NCBI GenBank assembly: GCA_019118665.1
Contig: DWYM01000093.1
Coordinates: 1-64,000 of the forward strand
Direction of reading: 5' to 3'
Length of the DNA: 64,000 nt
DNA from: Candidatus Mediterraneibacter intestinipullorum
GTDB taxonomy: Bacteria; Bacillota; Clostridia; Lachnospirales; Lachnospiraceae
Both the position numbers and the translations under genes were made by a program. Positions 1-7,708 of the stretch are shown here, one piece after another (the first letter of the stretch is position 1; every line of letters begins with the position of its first letter). A model generated the notes under the pieces. That model ran no database searches and was not told the DNA's origin. It saw only the letters and a program-made list of their open reading frames with translations.

Positions 1-16
1 GCCCGCATAAGCGGAC
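1..16 (-). terminator. Riboswitch terminator hairpin, cut by window edge
   Basis: Read on the minus strand, a 6-bp stem (GTCCGC / GCGGGC, one G-U pair) with a TTAT loop lies about 20 nt downstream of the SAM-I aptamer. The U-tract that would complete an intrinsic terminator lies outside the window, so the assignment depends on position and on the usual S-box layout. Confidence 0.5.
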
Positions 17-37
17 TGTCAGTTTATCACGACAATC

Positions 38-135
38 CTCTTATTGTTCGATCGCTCGCTCAGGTTGGCACCTTCATTACAAGGGGTTGCCGCGGCTTCA
101 CAGATCCTTTGTATCTCCACCGCTCCGAATAAGAG
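38..135 (-). promoter_or_regulatory. SAM-I (S-box) riboswitch aptamer
   Basis: Read on the minus strand, the segment starts CTCTTATT and ends AATAAGAG, a perfect 8-bp P1 helix. Between them are the S-box landmarks GGTGGAG, then GAAGCC..GGCAACC, then AAGGTGCCAA, then GAGCGAGCGATCGAACAATAAG. These are conserved parts of the SAM-I aptamer, which binds S-adenosylmethionine and usually turns expression off through a terminator. It sits just after the murA stop and reads leftward out of the window. It therefore controls a sulfur or methionine gene not seen here; metK is a reasonable guess because it often neighbours murA in related genomes. Confidence 0.87.
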
Positions 136-166
136 AAAGTCTGGCTATTTAATTAATTTCTGTTAC

Positions 167-1459
167 TTATCCCACTTTTAATATAAACTTCTGGAGCTCC
201 TTTTCACTGGACACCTTCTCGATCATGCCGCCCAGGCTCTGGAGCTTCTCCTCGAACCGTTCATACCCTCTCTGGATATATACGATATCATCCACGATGG
301 TGATCCCATCCGCCGCAAGCCCCGCGATACAGAGCGCCGCTCCCGCTCTCAGGTCCGGCGCGCTCACTCTTGCCGATGAAAACTTCTCCACGCCTTCTAT
401 GGTCGCTGAGTTCCCTTCCACCTTTACCTGCGCTCCCATCCGCGCCAGCTCCGCGAGATATTTAAAACGGTTTTCGAAAATGCTCTCCGTGATCGTGCTC
501 GTTCCGTTTGCCAGGGCAAGGACAACACCGATCTGAGGCTGCATGTCAGTCGGATATCCCGGATAAGGCAGCGTCTTTACCTGCGTGCATCTGAGACGTC
601 CTTTTGCGACCACGCGGACAGCATCGTCGAACTCTTCCACTTCGCATCCGATATCCACCAGCTTGGAGATCGTAGCATCGAGGTGTTTCGGGATCACGTT
701 CAGCACCGTGACATCCCCTTTGGTAGCTGCTGCCGCGAACATAAATGTCCCCGCCTCGATCTGATCCGGGATAATGGAATATTCCGTCTTGTGAAGGGAC
801 TTCACGCCGCGGATCTTGATCACGTCCGTCCCGGCTCCTCTGATATTTGCCCCCATACTGTTCAGAAAGTTGGCCACATCCACCACATGAGGCTCTTTGG
901 CAACATTTTCCATAATGGTCAGCCCATCTGCCATTGCTGCCGCCATCATCACATTGATCGTCGCGCCCACAGTGACCACATCAAAATAAAGATGTGTCCC
1001 TTTCAGCTTTTCCGCCTCGGCCACGATCTTACCATGCTCAATGTCCACATCCGCGCCCAGCGCACGGAATCCTTTCAGATGCTGATCAATGGGCCGGCTG
1101 CCGATATTGCACCCGCCGGGAAGGGCCACCTCAGCGCGCCTGTACTTCCCGAGCAGAGCCCCCAGCAGATAATAAGACGCCCTTATCTTCTTGATATAAT
1201 CATACTCTATATTGAAGTCACCGATCGTGCTGCCGTTGATCTTCACTGTGTGCCGGTCAACACGCTGCACCATTGCTCCGATTCCATCGATCGCCTCGAG
1301 CATCACATTGACGTCATTGACATCCGGAAGATTTTCGATCACAACTGTCTCATCTGTCATGATCGCTGCCGCCAGGATCGCAAGAGCCGCATTCTTGGCG
1401 CCGCCGATCTCCACTTCTCCTACCAGCGGATTCCCGCCTTTTATGATATATTGCTCCAT
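167..1459 (-). CDS. murA: UDP-N-acetylglucosamine 1-carboxyvinyltransferase
   Basis: Cytosolic enzyme for the first committed step of peptidoglycan synthesis: transfer of enolpyruvate from PEP to UDP-GlcNAc. At 430 residues it has the normal family length. The N-terminal substrate motif (GGNPLVGEVEIGGAKNA) is intact. The active-site loop GGCNIGSRPIDQHL carries the catalytic cysteine at about residue 117, the residue alkylated by fosfomycin in this family. It is followed leftward by a SAM-I riboswitch and preceded by aroK on the same strand after an 87-bp gap. No defect is visible. Confidence 0.97.
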   Translation of the reverse strand: MEQYIIKGGNPLVGEVEIGGAKNAALAILAAAIMTDETVVIENLPDVNDVNVMLEAIDGIGAMVQRVDRHTVKINGSTIGDFNIEYDYIKKIRASYYLLGALLGKYRRAEVALPGGCNIGSRPIDQHLKGFRALGADVDIEHGKIVAEAEKLKGTHLYFDVVTVGATINVMMAAAMADGLTIMENVAKEPHVVDVANFLNSMGANIRGAGTDVIKIRGVKSLHKTEYSIIPDQIEAGTFMFAAAATKGDVTVLNVIPKHLDATISKLVDIGCEVEEFDDAVRVVAKGRLRCTQVKTLPYPGYPTDMQPQIGVVLALANGTSTITESIFENRFKYLAELARMGAQVKVEGNSATIEGVEKFSSARVSAPDLRAGAALCIAGLAADGITIVDDIVYIQRGYERFEEKLQSLGGMIEKVSSEKELQKFILKVG

Positions 1460-1546
1460 TTCGCACCTCGATTAAGATTCTGTTATCATGGCTGTATTTC
1501 ATTCTGCCGCAACCATTGTACCATAAAAACGACTTTTTCCAAAGCC

Positions 1547-2107
1547 TTATTTTAATTTGGCCTTTGCGCTTTTGTCAAATTTCCTGCGCGGACGGTATCT
1601 TTTCCTGCGCTTTTTCACTTCATTTAACACATTTTCTATGGTCTCCTCAATGCGGCATCCATCCTCACAGACCGTAATATCCGCATATTTTTCAAAATAC
1701 GGTACGCGCTCCTCATACAGATCCCTGAATGTCTGCCCTTCCCGGAGCACGACCCCGCGTCTCTTCGGATTTCTTATCCTCCTCTTTATTGTCTGATAAG
1801 AAACCTTTAAATATACGACCGTTCCGATCTTTTTATAATGCTCCATGGCTTCCTCGCAGTAGATCACGCTTCCGCCAGGAGATATGACCGCATTTTCAGC
1901 GTTAACGGAGGCATTCACCCGATTTTCTATCTCCAGGAAACCGTCCGCGCCCACCTCGGCAATGATCTCTCTGAGCAGCTTTCCTTCCTGCTCCTGGATC
2001 AGGAGATCCGTGTCAATAAACTTCATGCCGAGACGCTTTGCCACCACAATGCCCACTGTACTTTTCCCCACTGCCGGCATGCCGATGAATATAAGGTTTT
2101 TCTTCAT
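1547..2107 (-). CDS. aroK: Shikimate kinase
   Basis: Phosphorylates shikimate at the 3-hydroxyl in the chorismate (aromatic amino acid) pathway; cytosolic. The 186-residue protein begins with a P-loop (GMPAVGKST, residues 9-17), followed by the shikimate-contacting D-T-D segment (FIDTDLLIQEQEG) and the SPGGSVI motif around residue 78. The C-terminal tail is rich in Lys and Arg (KKRRKRYRPRRKFDKSAKAKLK), about 20 residues longer than compact AroK proteins and unexplained. It lies upstream of murA on the same strand. The ATG follows the usual signature start. Confidence 0.93.
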   Translation of the reverse strand: MKKNLIFIGMPAVGKSTVGIVVAKRLGMKFIDTDLLIQEQEGKLLREIIAEVGADGFLEIENRVNASVNAENAVISPGGSVIYCEEAMEHYKKIGTVVYLKVSYQTIKRRIRNPKRRGVVLREGQTFRDLYEERVPYFEKYADITVCEDGCRIEETIENVLNEVKKRRKRYRPRRKFDKSAKAKLK

Positions 2108-2210
2108 AAGCTTTTCTCTCTTATCTCTTATTCAGGAAAACTGCCGGTATATGCACAGATTCTGCTCACACGCGGAATTTTCCCCCGATAGTATAACATG
2201 TTTTTTCCTA

Positions 2211-2669
2211 TTAGTAAAATCTCCTGCACCTTCTGCGGTGATCGCATCTGCGTTTGTACAGTTCCTGAAAGAGCATCACTTCCACCAGGTCCCGGAGCAT
2301 TCCTTTTTCAGAGCCTCTGCGCCAACAGCCGCCGTCCCTGCATGAGCATGCAGCTCCCGACACAGCGCTCTCTTCGTTTTCTTCCTCATCAAAAGCTTCA
2401 CTCCATTCTGCCAGTCGCTCATGCCTGCGCACGTTGTCGCAGACCCGCCTGCACATCATCTTAAGCTGGAGTTTGTCGGGATACTGGTCATAGACCATGC
2501 TGTTTTCATATTCCATGCGGTCGCACTCCTCCTCCACATAGGGCAGGATGCGTTTCGGTATCTCAGGATACATGCTTTTTAAATATTCAAAATCCATCCG
2601 CTCGGTCCTCTCATCGTCAAAAGAGAAGGGCGTCGGATAAGCCATATAATAAGGCATTTTTTCATTCAT
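2211..2669 (-). CDS. Conserved Lachnospiraceae-type protein of unknown function
   Basis: The 152-residue protein starts at the ATG at 2669, which has GGGAGTGA nine bases upstream; a TTG 21 bases further upstream is less likely. The N-terminal half is acidic and aromatic (YPEIPKRILPYVEEECDRMEY), the middle carries a cysteine cluster (AACSCRDGGCW), and the end is strongly basic (RRCDHRRRCRRFY). There is no signal peptide or membrane segment. I recognise the RILPYVEEECDRMEYENSMVYDQYPD region only as a type seen in gut Clostridia, possibly sporulation-linked. No function is assigned. It stands alone between aroK and the terminator of the phosphorylase operon. Confidence 0.7.
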   Translation of the reverse strand: MNEKMPYYMAYPTPFSFDDERTERMDFEYLKSMYPEIPKRILPYVEEECDRMEYENSMVYDQYPDKLQLKMMCRRVCDNVRRHERLAEWSEAFDEEENEESAVSGAACSCRDGGCWRRGSEKGMLRDLVEVMLFQELYKRRCDHRRRCRRFY

Positions 2670-2748
2670 GCGGTATTCACTCCCAGACAAACATTATATT
2701 TACACTATATGCGGGGGAAGCGGGATTAGTGAAGCGGAAGTATGAAAA

Positions 2749-2818
2749 ATGCTCTGAGTGACTCCGAAACCATGATTTTACCATAGTCAATAAATCCGTC
2801 ACTTAGAGCATCTTTTTT
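2749..2818. terminator. Bidirectional intrinsic terminator
   Basis: Arms ATGCTCTGAGTGAC (2749-2762) and GTCACTTAGAGCAT (2798-2811) pair over 14 positions with one G-U. T7 follows on the plus strand and T5 on the minus strand. It ends the leftward phosphorylase operon just after pgmB. The 35-nt loop holds a second small dyad. Confidence 0.82.
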
Positions 2819-2854
2819 TATATTTTTTTAATACTTTTGTTTGTGCGCTGTGTA

Positions 2855-3487
2855 CTACGCGATCTGCGCCACTTCCGCCGCTGACTTCAGCTCAAACTCC
2901 GGCTTTTCCGGCCATGGTCCCTGCCCGATCACCGCGCAGTCCATTCCTGCTGCTTTGGCAGCTTCCAGTCCCGCGGGCGCGTCCTCAACGACCAGGCACT
3001 CTCCCGGCTCAAGCCCCAGCGCCTGTGCCGCCTTCAAGAACACCTCCGGATGCGGCTTGCTGTGTGTGATCATCGTGCCGTCGCAGACAGCGTCAAACGC
3101 CTTTTCCGCGCCCAGACGTTCTATGATGAAGGGCGCATTCTTACTGGATGATCCTACCGCGATCTGGATCCCATGCGCCCGGAGTTCCTGAAGCATCTCC
3201 CTTACAGCCGGCTCCATATCCGCCGGGGTCATCTCCGAGAGCAGTGTCCTGTAATATGTATTTTTCTCCTCCGCAAGCTGTTCCTTCTGTTCTTCCGAGA
3301 ACGTCTCCCTGCTTTTCTCAAGGATGATCTCAAGGCTTTCCAGCCTGCTCACGCCCCGGAGCCTGCGGTTGACTGTCTCGTCAAAAGGCACTCCGATCTC
3401 ATCCGCCACTTTCTTCCATGCCCGGTAATGGAACCGGTCCGTATGGCACAGGACTCCGTCCAGATCAAAAATCACGCCTTTATACAT
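2855..3487 (-). CDS. pgmB: Beta-phosphoglucomutase (HAD superfamily)
   Basis: Converts beta-glucose-1-phosphate to glucose-6-phosphate in the cytosol. The ATG at 3487 is chosen because AGGAGG lies eight bases upstream and the protein then starts at the usual HAD motif (MYKGVIFDLDGVLC), with nucleophile/acid pair Asp8 and Asp10. The cap segment, SSSKNAP (motif II), the KPHPEVFLKA lysine (motif III) and VVEDAPAGLEAAKAAGM (motif IV) are all present in about 210 residues. It begins four bases after the GH65 stop, so the two are co-translated. The pairing fits: inverting GH65 phosphorylases release beta-glucose-1-phosphate, its substrate. Confidence 0.94.
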   Translation of the reverse strand: MYKGVIFDLDGVLCHTDRFHYRAWKKVADEIGVPFDETVNRRLRGVSRLESLEIILEKSRETFSEEQKEQLAEEKNTYYRTLLSEMTPADMEPAVREMLQELRAHGIQIAVGSSSKNAPFIIERLGAEKAFDAVCDGTMITHSKPHPEVFLKAAQALGLEPGECLVVEDAPAGLEAAKAAGMDCAVIGQGPWPEKPEFELKSAAEVAQIA

Positions 3488-5846
3488 CCTGTACTCCTCC
3501 TTTTCGTCCTTTATCTGACACGGCCTTTCCCTGCTCCAGAACATACCCCTGCCCATTGAAGGTAAGCGCGAGCTCAGGTCCTGACAGATGTTCAGCCGCG
3601 ATCTGGTCCCCTGTCAGGCTTACCCGGATCCAGGTCCCTCTCCAGCAGATCTTAAATGCCATGGACTTCCACTCCGCGGGAAGGTTATTCTCCAGCGCAA
3701 GGCGTCCGTCTTCCCATCTCAGTCCGGCAAAGCCGCACACATCGCACTGCCAGATGCCGCCCATCGCCGCGCTGTGGATGCCTTCATTTGATGAACCCGG
3801 GTTCGGTCCCAGATCAATATCCACTGCATGTCTGTACATGTCCAGCGCCATCTGGTCCATGCCCATCCACGCTGCCACTACACAGTGCTGTCCATGGCTT
3901 AAGGAAGAGTCATGGAGAGTCCGCGACTCATAGAACAGGAAGTTCTTCTTCCTTGTCTCCTCGTCAAAGAGTTCCGGCATGACCCTGAGCAGCATCACAA
4001 GGTCCGCCTGCTTGGACACCATGAACCGGTTCATCTGCATGGGGCTGTAATCCTCATAGATGGAGGACACGCCCTGCTGTGTCTTATATTTCGTCAGGTC
4101 GATCTTCTCCAGGCGCAGATACTCGTCATTCTGGGGCACAAGCCCATCTGCGCCGGGCATTGGCAGGTAGACCTGGTCCGCTTTTTCCGCGAACTCTTTT
4201 CCCAGCTTTTCCAGATCAAACTTTCTGGCAAGCCGTGTATACGCCTTCTGCCATTTTTGCTCAAGCTGTCCTATCACCTCCCCGGCAATCCGCAGATTGT
4301 AGACTGCCAGATAGTTGGTGAAGGCGTTGTTGTCCACATCCTCCTTATATTCGTCAGGGCCGATAACGCCGCAGATCTCATATCGTTTTGCGTTATCGTT
4401 CCATTCCAGGCGGCTGCTCCAGAAGCGGGCAGTCTCCAGAAGGAGTTCACAGCCGTATTTCTCCATGAAATCATCATCCCCGGTGGCATTATAGTAAAGC
4501 CATACCGCCCATGCCACGTCCGCTGTAATGTGATGCTCCCTGATACCCGTATAGATCAGGATGCTCTCTCCTGTGACAACATCAGCAGCTCCGTAGAGCG
4601 GGGTGACCTCTCCGTCATCCATCCATGCGCTCTCCCATGGGAACATCGCGCCCTCATATCCGTTCTCCTCCGCCTTCCGGTATGCCCCGCTCATGCTCCG
4701 GTAGCGGTACTCGAGAAGAGTCCGGGCAGAAGCCGGGTCTGTGAGCAGGTAATGGGGCAGGAGAAACATTTCCGTATCCCAGAAGGAATGTCCTTTATAT
4801 CCTTCCCCGGTCATACCCTTTGCTCCGATGCCCACACGGTTGTCCTTTCTCTGGATCATGATATTCAGATGATAGAGGGCAAACCGGACACCGAGCTGAT
4901 CCATCGGATTAGAGCTGTCGATGACCACATCCATTTTCTCCCAGTACGCGTTCCACAAGCTGGACGATTCTTCCAGAAGCTCTCCATATCCCAGCTTGCC
5001 GCACTCCCCGATGCATGCGTCCCCCGCATTGCTGACAGGTTCTGTCTGATGCGTGCCATCCAGGCTGTCAGGCCGCTCATAGACCTTGTCCCTTCCTGTG
5101 TGCCAGCACGCGGTTTTATCCATTCTCAGCGTTTCCTCCGCTTCCACCAGAAAACGGTACCGCATCACAAGCCTCCTTCTCTCGATGACGGGCAGTTCTG
5201 ACGCGCACTCTTTATTAAAACTGTGGGCACAGTGGACTGCCACCGGGATATCAGACTGGGCTGTGCGAGTGGTCAGACGGAGGATCCCTCCCTCCAGCAT
5301 CCGCTTCTCACCGTCCAGACAATGCTGGGCGCCGGTGTTGGAACTGCGGGAGCTGATCCCGCTTTCCAGAACGATCTCCAGCGGGCCGGACAGCGGGGTG
5401 ATCTCCATCTGGAATGCTGCCACATGCTCCCTTTTTAAAGAAACAAACCTGCGGAAGCAGAACTTTACCCTGCTGCCGGAAGGACTCTCCCATGTAACCT
5501 CCCTGACGCATTCTCCTGTACGCAGATCCAGCCTCCGTGAATAGGAATGTACCTTCCCTCTGTCCATAGAGAACCGCTCCCCATTCAGGGAGATCACCAT
5601 CTGCGCCGCATCCGGCAGATTAGGCAGCTCTGTCACCTCGTCCGGCATCGCCTTGTTAAATGTTCCTGTGACAAACGTGTCTCTGCACTGACCTACATAA
5701 TCTTCCTCCAGTGCACATCGTATATTCATATATCCGTTTCCCTGAGCAAAGATGGACTCACATTTTGCCATACAGCGGGAATCAAATCCCGCCTCCTCGA
5801 CGACCCATCCGAGAGGGAGCGGGCTGTAATTCAAATGAAAGTTCAT
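3480..5846 (-). CDS. GH65 disaccharide phosphorylase (maltose/kojibiose/trehalose type)
   Basis: Inverting phosphorylase that cleaves an alpha-linked glucose disaccharide with phosphate to beta-glucose-1-phosphate plus glucose; cytosolic. The 788-residue protein has the GH65 layout: N-terminal beta-sandwich, then an (alpha/alpha)6 barrel with KGHSFWDTEMF (about 351-361) and GVIGPDEYKEDVDNNAFTN (about 493-511). The general-acid Glu is near residue 499, and the phosphate-site segment SKQADLVML follows. Linkage specificity (maltose, kojibiose, nigerose or trehalose) cannot be read from sequence by eye. The ABC importer upstream and pgmB downstream define an import-phosphorolysis-isomerisation operon. 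Confidence 0.9.
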   Translation of the reverse strand: MNFHLNYSPLPLGWVVEEAGFDSRCMAKCESIFAQGNGYMNIRCALEEDYVGQCRDTFVTGTFNKAMPDEVTELPNLPDAAQMVISLNGERFSMDRGKVHSYSRRLDLRTGECVREVTWESPSGSRVKFCFRRFVSLKREHVAAFQMEITPLSGPLEIVLESGISSRSSNTGAQHCLDGEKRMLEGGILRLTTRTAQSDIPVAVHCAHSFNKECASELPVIERRRLVMRYRFLVEAEETLRMDKTACWHTGRDKVYERPDSLDGTHQTEPVSNAGDACIGECGKLGYGELLEESSSLWNAYWEKMDVVIDSSNPMDQLGVRFALYHLNIMIQRKDNRVGIGAKGMTGEGYKGHSFWDTEMFLLPHYLLTDPASARTLLEYRYRSMSGAYRKAEENGYEGAMFPWESAWMDDGEVTPLYGAADVVTGESILIYTGIREHHITADVAWAVWLYYNATGDDDFMEKYGCELLLETARFWSSRLEWNDNAKRYEICGVIGPDEYKEDVDNNAFTNYLAVYNLRIAGEVIGQLEQKWQKAYTRLARKFDLEKLGKEFAEKADQVYLPMPGADGLVPQNDEYLRLEKIDLTKYKTQQGVSSIYEDYSPMQMNRFMVSKQADLVMLLRVMPELFDEETRKKNFLFYESRTLHDSSLSHGQHCVVAAWMGMDQMALDMYRHAVDIDLGPNPGSSNEGIHSAAMGGIWQCDVCGFAGLRWEDGRLALENNLPAEWKSMAFKICWRGTWIRVSLTGDQIAAEHLSGPELALTFNGQGYVLEQGKAVSDKGRKGGVQDV

Positions 5847-5871
5847 AAGTTTTCTCCTTTATTATGTCATA

Positions 5872-6705
5872 TCATCCTTTGATCCCTGTTGAAGCCATAC
5901 TTGTCTGAACCTGCTCCTGGGCAAAAATGTACAGGATGATGCCCGGCAGTACGACAATGGTCAGAGCCGCAAACAGTTGGGTGTAGTTGTAAGAGAATTC
6001 ACTCGTAAAGTAGCTCAGCGCGACCGGAAGCGTCCGTTGGGAGTCCGACATGGTGAGCAGTGACGCAAAATAGTATTCGTTCCAGTTGCTTAAGAACATG
6101 AGGATTCCCGCCGTCGCCAGCGCGCCTTTGGCCAGCGGCAGGTTGATGGACCAGAAGATCCGCAGAAATCCCGCGCCGTCCACGATCGCCGCCTCATCCA
6201 GCGACTTGGGGATCGAGAGAAACCCTGCTCTCAGGATAAAAATGGACATTGCCATACCCGTTGAGAGATAGACAAGAGTCACTCCCGCAAGTTTGTCATA
6301 CAGCCCCAGCTCCATGATCAGGTTGAAGATCGGCTGGGTCTTGCTGTGCGCGGGCACAAGGAGTGTCACGGTAAAGAGCGTGAACAAAAGCGTGCGCCCC
6401 GGGAATTTATATTTTGCCAGCACATATCCGCCCATGGCATAGAACAGGAGGGATACCACCGTGGACACTCCCGCTGCCAGCAGGGAATTGAGAAAGTACC
6501 GGGGGAAATTGTAATTCTCAAACAAGTGGGCAAATGTGTCAAGCGACAGGGAGGACGGGAGCGCCAGCGGGCTGCTCAGTATCTCTCCGTTTGTCTTAAA
6601 AGCCGACATGATCACCCAGAGGATGGGAAATATAGAGATCACGATGACAAAAATTTCAATGAAATATATGAGTCCCCTGCTCATTCCTTTTTTCAGTTTC
6701 AGCAT
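5872..6705 (-). CDS. Carbohydrate ABC transporter permease, MalG type
   Basis: Inner subunit of a CUT1-family sugar importer with about six membrane helices in 277 residues. The EAA loop that docks the ATPase is visible as EAAIVDGAGFLRIFWSINLPLA, and the protein ends with the family-typical GIKG tail. RBS TAAGGAGG lies just before the ATG. It follows the MalF-type gene by 12 bases. No ATP-binding subunit (MsmK/MalK type) lies in the operon, so a shared ATPase elsewhere is likely, as is common in Gram-positive bacteria. Confidence 0.93.
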   Translation of the reverse strand: MLKLKKGMSRGLIYFIEIFVIVISIFPILWVIMSAFKTNGEILSSPLALPSSLSLDTFAHLFENYNFPRYFLNSLLAAGVSTVVSLLFYAMGGYVLAKYKFPGRTLLFTLFTVTLLVPAHSKTQPIFNLIMELGLYDKLAGVTLVYLSTGMAMSIFILRAGFLSIPKSLDEAAIVDGAGFLRIFWSINLPLAKGALATAGILMFLSNWNEYYFASLLTMSDSQRTLPVALSYFTSEFSYNYTQLFAALTIVVLPGIILYIFAQEQVQTSMASTGIKG

Positions 6706-6717
6706 ATACCCACCTCC

Positions 6718-7629
6718 TTAATAGTCTGTCTCGTTTATGCGAAATGCCTTGTTTATCACGACCATCATGATCAGACCGATCACAAACATGAGCACTCCGA
6801 TAGCGTTGGCATATCCGTATCTGTAATCCGTAACCGCGTTTACGAGCAGGATGGGGAGACTCATGGTGTCATTGCCCGGTCCGCCCGCCGTTGTCAGGGA
6901 TATCTGTTCATACATGGTGATCCTCGATGTGAGGGAACAGATCACGCCGGTAGCGATGGCGCCGCGGCACAGCGGAAGCTGGATATGGCGGATCAGCTGC
7001 CAGCCGCCTGCTCCGTCGATGATCGCCGCTTCATTTAACTCCTGCGGAATGTTCATCAGATCACCCAGTACGAGCAGTGTTACGATGACCGCGTAGAACA
7101 GCCATGTGAGCGTGACCGCCCAGAACGCCCACGGCGACTGGTAAAGCCACTGTATGTCAAAATCCGGATCGATCGTGCGTATGATGGAATTAAGGATTCC
7201 AAAATTATTGTTAAAAAAGAACCGGTAAATCATTGCCCACGCCGCCGCACTGATCACGTTCGGTATCATAAATACCGCTCTTGTCACTTTCCATCCTCTT
7301 TTCCGCTGATACAGCACAAAGGCGACCAGCGTGCCGAATCCCACATGGAAAAACATGGCGATGATCGACCAGAGGAACAGATTTTTCAGTGAGATCAGGA
7401 ACGCGCTGCTCGTAAACAGGTTCTGGTAATTGCGTATCCCATTGAACACCGGGTCATTAAACCCATCCCACTGTGTAAATGATGTGACAAACACCTGGAA
7501 GATCGGCACAAGGTAGAACATGAGAAAGATCACGGTCGTGGGGAGCAGGAACAGATAAATCCATTTGTAGTTCTTGCGCTCCCAGTGTTGCTTTGACATT
7601 CGGTTCGGTTTTGTGACTTTTTTTAGCAT
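6718..7629 (-). CDS. Carbohydrate ABC transporter permease, MalF type
   Basis: Partner permease of the neighbouring MalG-type subunit, CUT1 family. The chosen ATG at 7629 (MLKKVTKPNRMSKQHWE) has an AGGAAA site about 12 bases upstream; the in-frame start at 7656 would overlap the intercistronic hairpin. Six membrane helices follow a basic N-terminus, and the EAA loop reads EAAIIDGAGGWQLIRHIQLPLC. It is about 304 residues long. It lies between the binding protein and MalG-type genes. Substrate is inferred only from the GH65/pgmB context. Confidence 0.92.
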   Translation of the reverse strand: MLKKVTKPNRMSKQHWERKNYKWIYLFLLPTTVIFLMFYLVPIFQVFVTSFTQWDGFNDPVFNGIRNYQNLFTSSAFLISLKNLFLWSIIAMFFHVGFGTLVAFVLYQRKRGWKVTRAVFMIPNVISAAAWAMIYRFFFNNNFGILNSIIRTIDPDFDIQWLYQSPWAFWAVTLTWLFYAVIVTLLVLGDLMNIPQELNEAAIIDGAGGWQLIRHIQLPLCRGAIATGVICSLTSRITMYEQISLTTAGGPGNDTMSLPILLVNAVTDYRYGYANAIGVLMFVIGLIMMVVINKAFRINETDY

Positions 7630-7652
7630 AAAACCATTTCCTTTCTGAATAC

Positions 7653-7680
7653 ACACGCCCGTCTGAAACGGCGGGCGTGT
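7653..7680 (-). other. Intercistronic stem-loop after binding-protein gene
   Basis: Perfect 9-bp arms ACACGCCCG (7653-7661) and CGGGCGTGT (7672-7680) enclose a 10-nt loop. On the minus strand no U-tract follows, so it is probably not a strong terminator. A 3'-protecting or processing hairpin would keep the binding-protein message in excess over the permease message. Confidence 0.5.
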
Positions 7681-7708
7681 AAAAAGCTGTTTATTCTGCT
7701 GTCCGGTC

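Noticed and set aside
683-1555. 290-residue open frame antisense to murA
   Set aside because: It mirrors the codon structure of a clearly real murA gene and is rich in His/Cys/Arg as such shadows are; there is no RBS.
3912-5201. 429-residue open frame antisense to the GH65 gene
   Set aside because: It is fully inside a well-supported enzyme gene on the other strand, with no recognisable domain or start signal.
7653-7680. Full terminator between the binding-protein and MalF-type genes
   Set aside because: The stem is perfect but the U-tract is missing on the transcribed strand, so it is listed as a processing or stabilising hairpin.
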